This document shows, one piece after another, positions 9,190 to 17,261 of a stretch of 17,261 nt of DNA. The stretch is from Spirogloea muscicola (lineage: Eukaryota > Streptophyta > Zygnematophyceae > Spirogloeales > Spirogloeaceae), in the NCBI GenBank assembly GCA_009602725.1, contig WELB01000015.1, positions 535,245 through 552,505 of the forward strand, given 5' to 3'. The translations under genes were made by a program, and so were the position numbers. The first letter of the stretch is position 1. Every line of letters begins with the position of its first letter. The notes below the pieces were generated by a model. It had not been told where the DNA came from and did no database searches. It was given only the letters and a program-made list of their open reading frames with translations.

Positions 9190-10456
9190 AGGGCGTGCTG
9201 TTCGCCAAGAAGGACTTTGACGCGCCCAAGCACCCCGAGATCGACGTCCCCAACCTCCAGGTGACTCCGCCGCCGCCTCTGCGGCGCTGCTTGGCTGTGC
9301 CTCTGGCCGCGTCGGCGCCGCTGGCCTGCAGCCGGCAGCTGCTGTGGCGCCCTCGCGACGGCCGGCGCAGCGGCTCTCGGCAGGGGGGCCTTCCGTCTGA
9401 CGCGGCCCCTGCTGTCCCGGCTCCCATGCCGGGCGGCGGCTCGTGGCGCAGGTCATTAAGCTGATGCAGAGCTTCAAGAGCAAGGAGTACGTCAAGGAGA
9501 CGTTCGCGTGGCGGCACTACTACTGGTACCTCACCAACGAGGGCATCGAGTTCCTGCGCACCTACCTCAACCTCCCGTCCGAGATCGTGCCCGCCACGCT
9601 CAAGAAGTCGGCGCGGCCCGCTGGCCGGCCCATGGGCGACGACCGGGCCCCCAGGTGCGCCGCCGAGCAGCTTCAGCAGAGCCCTTACTGATGCCACCTG
9701 ATGTGGCTGCCGGCGAGCTGAGGCAGGCACAAGTGCGGGGATGTCCTCACTACTTGCGGTGATTGGGGCACTTGGGACCCTGGCCTGTCGTTGGGGGACC
9801 TGGAGACGTTGGCGGGCCTGCTCGTCAAAGGCCACGTTTGTGTCTGGGCATCCGAAGCAGCTCTCTGGCTTACACTCTGGGCTGCCCCTGTGCTTTATAA
9901 TGCAGGAGATTTGATGGTGGAGGCGACCGGCCCCGCTTTGGTGGCGACCGCGAGGGCTACAGGGGAGCCCCTGGTGGTTACGGTGACAAGGGAGGCGCGC
10001 CTGGCGAGTTCCGCCCCGAGTTCCGAGAGGTATGCTGCGTCATGGTGGCCACCGCATGCCCCCTCGCCTAGTTACTTGCCAACCAGCCCGCCCCCAGTGT
10101 GTGCATTCGTCTGGCCTTCGATTGGCGCTTAATGTCCTCTTCTTGCGGCTGTCTCTCGAGATTGCTCATTGTACTTCTGCCAGTGTTGCCAAATTTGGAT
10201 GAGCCATGGGCATTGAAGCAGCACTCTGTCATGACAGTCCATCTGCAATGGGCAGGGCATTGACAGCATGCGCCTGAAGTGGTCTGCAGACTAGCATGAT
10301 GTGCAGCTTGCACGGTCAGTCGCTCCTCACGTCACCGTAGTTCAGCTGTCTAATAATGCCTTTCTTGTCTTTGGTATGCAGGGAGGTGGCCGGGGTGGAT
10401 TTGGTCGCGGAGGCGGCTTCGGGGGTGGAGGTGGTGCCATTGGTGCACCACAGTGA
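9190..10456 (+). CDS. RPS10: 40S ribosomal protein eS10 (RPS10), first exon not found
   Basis: Visible exons are 9190-9260, 9452-9654, 9906-10029 and 10382-10456 (473 nt, about 156 residues), all in consistent phase. The reading runs [20 protein letters not shown], then [56 protein letters not shown] and an Arg/Gly-rich tail ending GAIGAPQ before TGA. This is the eukaryotic eS10 winged-helix domain plus the usual disordered RGG-like tail. It sits in the 40S head near the mRNA entry region. Exon 9190 begins with AG completing a codon (probably GAG), so an upstream exon encoding roughly 18-19 residues is required. No such sequence is seen between the UAH start and 9189. The family is usually about 165-185 residues. 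Confidence 0.93.
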
Positions 10457-11563
10457 TATCGCAAGCTTGCTTGTGTTTAGCCACTTCAGACCTTGCAAGG
10501 ACCAGGGGCAGCATTCTGTCGATGAAGTGGAACGTGGGAGCTTGTCCTTTGGCTTGGCATGCAATCAAGCATACGGAGCAGTGGCAAGCTGTACCCTTAC
10601 TCGTGTCATAGTACATCACAGCACTTGCAGGACTTGCAGGTTCCTCTGGTGAAATCTTTCCTCGTCTTCTAGGGCCGTCTCTTTGGGCCCTGGTCTTCAA
10701 GAGCTTTTGCACGCCAAACATTGTGCTATCGCTTGGAGGCATTTATGCGCCAAGTGATTGTCAGCTGTCTGTTTACTTTGGGAGTCGTGGACAATGCAAG
10801 ACATGTACTCCAGTTGTGTGCTGCACGTGTGTCACTGCAAGTCTAGGACATGTGGACATGTATGTGTACGTGCTACCTTAAGAGCTCGTGTTTGTCAATC
10901 TGGAGCACCAAAAGAGCTGTGCACAGGTTAAATGCTGGCAACTCCGAATGAGTTGCACACTTGTTGGAAAATGGTTGTGGTTACCAATACAATATGAGAC
11001 TCAACGGGCTCGCAGGAATACAATTTCCACACGGAAATGCAGTTTGACATATCAAAAGGTGTCAAGACAGAGGCAACTGCTACACATAGAGGCCACAAAT
11101 ATCTTCACTTGCAGTGGTACCTCCATGTCTCTAAGTGGCACTCTCAAGCAATCTGCTGACACACTCTGGACACATGCTCACTTTAGCAAGCATGTGATCA
11201 TTGCCCAATTTTGCTTAGGCGGAAACTGTGGACTCCCACAACGGTTTGAGATTTACGGGTATTGACAATGTTTGCAGCTATATTGCAAGCTTGGTCATAG
11301 GATACCCTTAGGATGTTAAAGGCTGTAGTATCCTCATGAATGACTAGAATTTGCTAGATGATTGCATTGAGCACCTTCTATTAATGTCTTGAGGAAAGAA
11401 TCGGTTGGAATGCTTATCACTGTGATGAATAAATAAGTGACTTCAAGAGGCATCAGAATCGCATTCTTCACAAATGAGCGACGGAAGTATGTCTAAGATT
11501 CCTGAGTTGACCACCAACGCTCCAAGGAAGCAACGGCCAAAGCTGGATGATGCTAATTAAGTC
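10457..11563. other. Convergent intergenic spacer (3' UTRs), no gene seen
   Basis: This 1.1-kb stretch lies between the stop codons of eS10 (+) and the STELLO-like gene (-). The longest open frame (10888-11265, +, 125 codons) is rich in Cys, Trp and His with no family motif, no phase-matched partner exons and intergenic-like composition, so I treat it as chance. The region probably holds the two 3' UTRs. Confidence 0.6.
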
Positions 11564-14500
11564 TCAACAGCGAGGCGCATTACGGAAATCTATGGAGGCA
11601 TAAGAGACCTCTTTAGGTAGGGCTTCATATCGGTCTCCTCCCATCCTCATTACTTGCCTCAGAGGCTTGAAGCAAGAGAGAACATTCTCAGACTCGTTCG
11701 ATGCAGCCCTCACAGCAGCCTTAAGGGCTTCCTCAGCGGGCGTCAGCCGCCTGTACCCCCTGGGGTAGGGCCGACTTTCCCGCCCACACACCTGCAGGCC
11801 ATAGTACCTCATGCAGTGGCCCGTATATAGGAGCGAGCACCTGTGTGTCTGGATGGCTTGGGCAAGCTGCCAACTGGAGCTGTCAAACGCGGTTGAGTAG
11901 GGCAGAAGCTGGGGGGCTGCCTCGTAGTGATATGCATTCAGCAATCCCTGAAGATGGTAAGCCTGTTGAAACATGGCGATGTCAAGTCATGAATTAGAAG
12001 CCCAGTACAGTGGACTGCAACCTTCTGACACTCCACAGAAACCTCGCATGCAATTTAGCTTGGCAGAAGTGCAACATAAAATCTTGAATATGACCAATTG
12101 CTGCATGTCAATGTTGTGAAAGACAGGGTGCTGTACCAAGAAATCCAAATGCAGATGCATAGGTTTGCCACTTAGCAATTGCTTGCTCAGATAATGAGCA
12201 ACTTGAGGGGGAAATGAGATACTCACAGCCGCAAATGTGTCCTTCACTCTAGCAAGCTTGCGACATGCGGACGCTGTCGCAGCTTCTGCAAGAGCTGGCT
12301 GCTGTCTGACCAAGAACTCTTCAAAACTTCTCCAAGATCCAGTGCCTGTAAGATCATCGTCCACGAAGATGTAATACGTGTATCTCCATCCTCGAAGCTG
12401 TTCCAACTGAAGAGCAGCAGAGAACAGAATGTTTCTCCCTTCTGCCCACGTTGTGCCTAGACACACAAACGTGACAGAAAATCACGGCACCTTGTCAGAG
12501 GAGAATCCTAGAATGAGCATCAAGTCGAGTTGCTCATGTAATGGTGTACTACGACAATCTATAAGGACGGCATTCCAACAACTTATAGTGGCCATGACAG
12601 TATCAGCTCAATCGGCTACAGTCTCAATCAGGAGTAGATGAGTAGGGCAGTCTTCCACCAGGGCTGCAGGGCTATGGTACAGCAGTATAACATTTTGTGC
12701 CTAGAAGCACATGGCAGAACGTAGCAGAGCTGGCACTCGCTGAATAATGGCCTTGACAGTGTGGCAGTGTCTAGAAGCAACTGCCACCAGCTCAAGCGAG
12801 CAGGTAAGCCTTACCAGGTGCCCAGATGGCATCATACACCTCCTCCTTGTAGGTCAGCAGCAGGGCCTCCGACTCTCCATGACACACGACATCCTTCAGC
12901 AGCTTGGGAAGTGCCCCAGGAGCTTGCACGAGGTAGATAAATCTTGCTGGCAATTCTGCTTGCAAGACTCGTGCACGTGGACGCTGTGGTTCACTGAGTA
13001 GACCCAAAGCGGTGCTATTAAGAGTGACCACCCAAGGGGGGGCTTCATTGCCGGGGTAGCATAGCTTATCTGGCCTGACATTGACAAAATGTTCCTTGAC
13101 AATGGTCCAGTGCTGAGAATTGACACCACAGGCCAGTGGGGTAGATTTGATCTGGTATGGGAAGCTGATCTCCTCCGGCAAAGTTATCCGATGCTCTTTG
13201 GCAGCATCCTGATGTACCATGGGAGGTACATGGCCAAGAGAAGCAATGTCCTCGAGCCAGTCACGCAGGAGGAGAGCGTCTTCGAAACCCCAGAAGCCCT
13301 TCAGGGCCATCTGTGTCCCTAGCTCCAAAGCACAGTCATACAGGTGGTCAAGCTTGCAATCCCAAGCCTGGAGGTAATCAACAAGCTCTTGCGCCTGAGC
13401 CTGTAGCTGCTGGGCCTGCAGAGAAACGTGACCATCCTCAAAGTGTACTCAGTAAGGTGCCATCCATCCTGATGAGCAAAGCACTCACAGAGATACGCTG
13501 ATCCCACTACACTTTGACACTGCAGCACCTATGAAGCTAGGATCAAGCAAAGCACAATCAGCCTTTCACAAACACAGCGCAGGGAAAGAGGAAGGTGAGG
13601 TGCTAACATCAACAGAGTCATGTGTCATCGGATGCGCAGTCTTATGATACTCTCCAGTGTGGACGAAGGTGAGCTGACCACCCATCTCCCAAAGTAATCG
13701 TTGGCCCCAGTACCCAGCCCAGATGTCAGCCACACCTGTACCGACCGTGGCTGCACTCAAACAGAAAGCCAGCAATGAGAGGGGCTCAGATGACACATTT
13801 TGTGCTTGAGCCCAACAACTTTGTACTTCTTTGAAGTTTACTTCTTTGACGTTGATTACGAGGGTGTAGAAGCATGTGCTGCCAAAAGTAAGCAATGAAC
13901 TGACAAGCATATTCTATGATCCCGTACTTGCTCCTTGCTTTCCAAGAAAGTGCATGACTCAAGTTGAAAATACATCGGAAGTGTACACTGATATACACAT
14001 GCAAACCGAATCGATTAATTTGTGGGAGGGTTTGTAAAAACCAAAGACCATACTTGGCACAAAGAGAAGGAAGAATGCTGGCTGATAATAAATGGTGTGG
14101 CGTGTATTGAATGGAGCCAGGCCTCCCTCTGGAATGACCAATGGCAGCTGGCATTTCCGAAACAACACTCCTCCTGCCTCTGCCCCCTTCACTTGCTCCT
14201 TCCTACAGAAGGGGTCCAAGTCTGCCAAATACAAGCAATCATCGAGCTCCAATAAGACAATGCTGACCCAGTAGTACATTCCTGCTATGACAATATGACG
14301 TGCAAACTGGCACGGTAGAGTAAAGGGAACAAAAGTCAGCAGGATTCAGCAACAAGGCTTGGAAGAAGTCTGGCCAAATGCCCCAAGCAGTCACACTGTT
14401 TGAGAACGTGTGGTGCACTTTAGCATGTCAGTACTGCAGGAAAGAGGGCATACCCGGTTCACCATCCGTCACTCCTTGCTGTATAGGCGAAAATGTGGAG

Positions 14501-16949
14501 AATTTTACGTTTGTCATGTACTCTGGTTCTTCAAAGTCTCCCGCCATCACTTTCTTGCCTACTTCAATAGGGAATCCCCTTGGAAAGAGCCGATCCTAAG
14601 AGAATCCGAATGAATACACAGTTCTCAACAGTGGTTATAAATGACACCGACCACTGACTTGAACTAAGCCATCATGAGTACAAATCTCACGGGGCAACTA
14701 TAATATCTGGGCATATTTAACTGGTAGCTCTAACAGCCATTGGTATCGAGTGCTCAGCAAGAGACTGACGAACACATAATACAAAGGCATGATGTGGATG
14801 CTGGATATGCAAGCACAACAGTCTGTTCTTTCTATAACTTCCTCTCATGAAAGTCCTGAAGTCAAAGTTAAGGGCAATACATGTCTATATAGACTCACCT
14901 GACCAAAGTATGCAAAGGGATTGACCAGGCCTTCTATTTCGTCATGTACAGCAAATGCACCATGTATGTGCATTGGCTTGATCCAGTTAAGGTGAGGGTT
15001 ATGTACAGAGTGCCCCTCATCTTCTGTCTGATAGATGGCTTTTGCTCCCTCCCTGATTGCAACCAGGGTTCCAATCATCTTTCTTGCTGTCTTGCTCCAT
15101 ACCTTGCTTGCTATCTGAAATCATGTACATGGTGATTATTCTTGCCTTCTTAGAAAGATGTCGTCAAAGACAAGCATTTCAGCAGATATATCAGAGATTG
15201 CACCTTAAGGGTGACTTTGGAGTTCAGCAAGGGACTGGAAGATGACAAGCACAACTAAGGAAAAGCAAATTTGATATATGTATGTAGAATCAACAAACCA
15301 GCTGAAGCAGTATTTGACATACGTACGTAGAATCAACAAACAAGCTGAAGCACTGTGCACACACAGCATGCAAATGCTTATTCCTGCTTCTCCTAAGGAA
15401 AAGGCCACCATGTGCGTTGTGAAAGCATGACGTGGCCACCTCACCTTGAAGCCGAATTCCAAGGAGCTGACGCGATCTACAACACGACAACGCTTGCGGC
15501 AGCGACGAAATCTTCTGAGGTCTTCTTTGCGATCTACAACAATGACCAGGCTCCATCCAGCGCTGATCCATGACGTAAGATTGGCTCCAGTGATTGCCTT
15601 TGGATCCTTGTTATAGGTCAGGACCACCCACTTTTCTGCAAGCGTGCACAAAACTTAAAGCATTGATTTCCAATCAAGCAAAGGTAAAGAGCTGATCACA
15701 AGTACAAAGAGCTTGAGGTCAAGGAGGTGCGGCCCCTACTTTTGGCCAGTGTGGTAAAGGGTTGTAAGTCGTACCGGAAGGAAGCATCTGCTGGGTCTGT
15801 GCGTTGACCTTGATGGGCTTCTGGCCACCAGCCTTCCAGCCGGCCACTCCTTGAGGACCTTTGCTCCATGGCTGCCCGCAACCCTCCGACGAGCATTCCA
15901 ATGAATCTATGAGGGTATCATCTCTGTCCCAGTCTGCAGCCCAAGCATGCACCGCACTGCCTGCAAGAGTAATACATGAATGTCTCAGACGGTTTGCAAA
16001 GGGTACTACATCGGACTTGCAGTACAGGTCTTGGATAACGACAAAAAAACGACTCTGTTACATTACAAAAGTGTTGGAATTTAGCGCAGCCAACTATCAG
16101 CTCATGCAGCGAAGTAAATCACAAGGGGGCTTCAAGCAAGAAACATTCTGATAGATGACAGCGACTCTTATCGGCCTTCTCTGGCCTTGCCTCGTCTTGA
16201 CTTGCCTGCAATATGGCCTGCCTGATCTTCCACAGCACTATCTGCACTCAGTCCTAACCCATACTTCTGGCGCATGCTAAGGCCAACACCAGCAGCTTTG
16301 GCATCTTCCCTCACGTCCTGCTGGCTTCGTGGCACTTCATCTTGCCTCTCTGCAACAACCAACTCTGCAGCTTCTTCCTCTTCGCTGACTTCCTTCTCTG
16401 CTAAGCTCTTGGTCTTGCCAATAGCCTGGATATGGTGGTGCAGCCCATGCTCAAGTTACTTGGCAGATCAGAGAAGCATAGGACCCAGAGGCTGCTCAGC
16501 AGGCCTTCAACAACAGTATGTCAAATCAGGTTCTTCTGAAGTGATTCTTCGAACAATAATGGTACTCGAAAAATGCCATGTACTGCCGCAGCTGGTCTGG
16601 CCTACCTCTTTGGTGGTAAGAGAGCTTGATGGAATGCCTGTGGAGCCCTTGTCAAGGACATCCTGCACGTGAAATGGAAGACCTCAACACTGAGCCCAAG
16701 CAAAGTCAGATGTCAACGAGTGCTTGTCCTCAGCTGGAGTGCTGCGACATACTCTAGCTGACAGAAGCAGCTGTGGCCATAGTAGGCTGCCAAGGGTTGA
16801 GGATTCACCTGGGGCGCGACATTGTCTTTCGGCTGCGAGCTGTTGAAGAAGAAGAAGAAGCCAATGGTCAAGAGAGTGGCTACGATGGCCACTGTGGCCC
16901 GCGGCCCGCCGCGGGGTTTGGCTGCATGGCCCTTGAGGCCCGCCGCCAT
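11564..16949 (-). CDS. STELLO-type (DUF288) glycosyltransferase-like type II membrane protein, 11 exons
   Basis: Proposed exons: 16949-16809, 16425-16206, 15960-15775, 15635-15445, 15114-14899, 14595-14454, 14221-14054, 13750-13608, 13415-12815, 12456-12227, 11947-11564. They sum to 2622 nt (873 residues), every phase agreeing. Residues 1-18 are basic, about 19-36 are a transmembrane helix (signal anchor) and about 48-110 are an acidic, charged stem. The STELLO-like domain starts at EKWVVLTYN (183) and includes KTARKMIGTLVAIREGAKAI, QTEDEG, NPFAYFGQDRLFPRGFPIE, IQQGVTDGEPDLDP, PEGGLAPFNTRHT and ADIWAGYWGQRLLWEMGG (about 429-445). A further C-terminal domain has GTTWAEGRNILF, YTYYIFVDDDL (DDD at 702-704), SWRSFEEFL and NAYHYEAAPQLLPYSTAFDS. 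Plant STELLOs are Golgi proteins that interact with cellulose synthase and run about 760-770 residues. The substrate here is unknown. The ATG at 16949 is the first Met after an in-frame TAG. Confidence 0.86.
15264..15354. repeat. Imperfect 43-bp tandem duplication in an intron of the STELLO-like gene
   Basis: The string GTAGAATCAACAAAC begins at 15284 and again at 15327, and similarity extends to both sides (AT-rich left part, then GCTGAAGCA on the right), giving two diverged copies with a 43-base period. It lies wholly inside the intron between exons 4 and 5 (15444-15115). The copies differ at several positions, so the duplication is not brand new. Confidence 0.75.
16845..16860. repeat. (GAA)5 run coding five phenylalanines in the STELLO-like membrane anchor
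   Basis: On the coding (minus) strand this is TTC repeated five times. It encodes residues 31-35, the end of the predicted transmembrane helix, just before NSSQPKDN. Confidence 0.85.
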
Positions 16950-17261
16950 CCGCGCGGATCCCTCAAAAGCCTAGGACTCACAATACGAAGGTCCTGAAGG
17001 CGTCAGCTCTCACGCCGGTCGCAGAGGCTGCTGCGCAGCTTAGCGCTTGCGCAGCCGCCGGCAGCCGCCGTCGGCCATGGGCACCGCAGGCCCTCCGGGA
17101 GAGGCCTGCCGCCGGTCAACGCAGCCGGCAGTGCTTTCGCAAGGGGCGCAGGCGCCAAACCACCGCCTTGTGCCGTGACGGGAGCTCCGCTTGGGGCAAA
17201 GGCCGCGCGGCGCCGCGCCGCGCTAGAGGCGGCGGCGCGCGGCGGCGGCAACGGCGGCGGC
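16950..17261 (-). promoter_or_regulatory. Putative promoter and leader of the STELLO-like gene
   Basis: This GC-rich sequence lies upstream of the start codon at 16949 on the minus strand. A stop codon (TAG, at 16973-16971) lies in frame eight codons upstream, which supports the chosen start. An 82-codon open frame (17251-17003, minus) is Ala/Pro/Arg-rich as expected of chance GC-rich reading. It shows no family motif and does not join exon 1 in frame. No TATA box was seen. Confidence 0.35.

Noticed and set aside
8504-9835. Long minus-strand open frame of 443 codons
   Set aside because: It runs antisense through well-supported eS10 exons and a different frame of UAH exon 1. Its composition is Arg/Ala/Pro-rich, as expected of a GC-rich shadow, and it has no family motif.
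10030-10381. Possible C/D-box snoRNA in the last eS10 intron
   Set aside because: Ribosomal protein introns often host snoRNAs, but the best C-box-like strings (GGATGAG, ATGATGT) mismatch the consensus and no closing terminal stem pairs with a D box.
10888-11265. 125-codon plus-strand ORF
   Set aside because: No recognisable motif, no joining exons and intergenic-like codon use; it lies in the likely 3' UTR zone.
11987-12226. Read-through of STELLO exon 10 into downstream sequence with a stop at 11987
   Set aside because: A good donor (GCGGCT|GTGAGT) precedes it and the phase fits the acceptor at 11948. The continuing residues do not look like the family, whereas exon 11 does.
17003-17251. 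82-codon minus ORF at the window end as an N-terminal extension or separate gene
   Set aside because: It is Ala/Pro/Arg-rich in GC-repeat sequence, does not connect in phase to STELLO exon 1, and a stop lies in frame just upstream of the 16949 ATG.

Overview
The window looks like nuclear DNA of a green alga, most likely a chlorophyte of the Trebouxiophyceae type. The phylum-level call rests on plant-type gene families (EXORDIUM, plant-like ureidoglycolate hydrolase, STELLO), a plant-like ribosomal protein eS10, and dense short spliceosomal introns (mostly 100-400 nt, GT(G/A)-CAG) in moderately GC-rich sequence. The class-level call is inference. No operons, ribosome binding sites, CRISPR arrays, mobile elements or RNA genes were seen.

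Four multi-exon genes alternate in direction. (1) About 521-3511 (+): a secreted EXORDIUM/phosphate-induced-protein-1 family protein, 8 exons, with a proline-rich C-terminal tail. (2) 8904-5031 (-): an M20-family ureidoglycolate (or allantoate) amidohydrolase, 12 exons and 527 residues, with a predicted N-terminal membrane anchor. (3) 9190-10456 (+): 40S ribosomal protein eS10, 4 exons visible, with its first coding exon not found. (4) 16949-11564 (-): a STELLO-type (DUF288) type II membrane glycosyltransferase-like protein, 11 exons and 873 residues, with a second DDD-containing domain at its C-terminus. Exon chains were built by hand, matching reading phase across each junction and checking continuity with remembered family motifs. 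For genes 1, 2 and 4 the exon lengths sum to an exact multiple of three.

Genes 1 and 2 converge on a 1.5-kb spacer, genes 2 and 3 diverge from a GC-rich 285-bp spacer that contains the only ambiguous base (8922), and genes 3 and 4 converge on a 1.1-kb spacer. The genes do not form a shared pathway: they cover an extracellular protein, purine/ureide nitrogen recycling, translation and secretory-pathway glycosylation.

I did not find a convincing new multi-gene system. The points most worth checking are the proline-rich tail and its frame ambiguity in gene 1, a stop-free 3n intron in gene 1, the membrane-anchored hydrolase, the missing eS10 start exon, a GC-AG intron in the STELLO gene, and the STELLO gene's C-terminal second domain.
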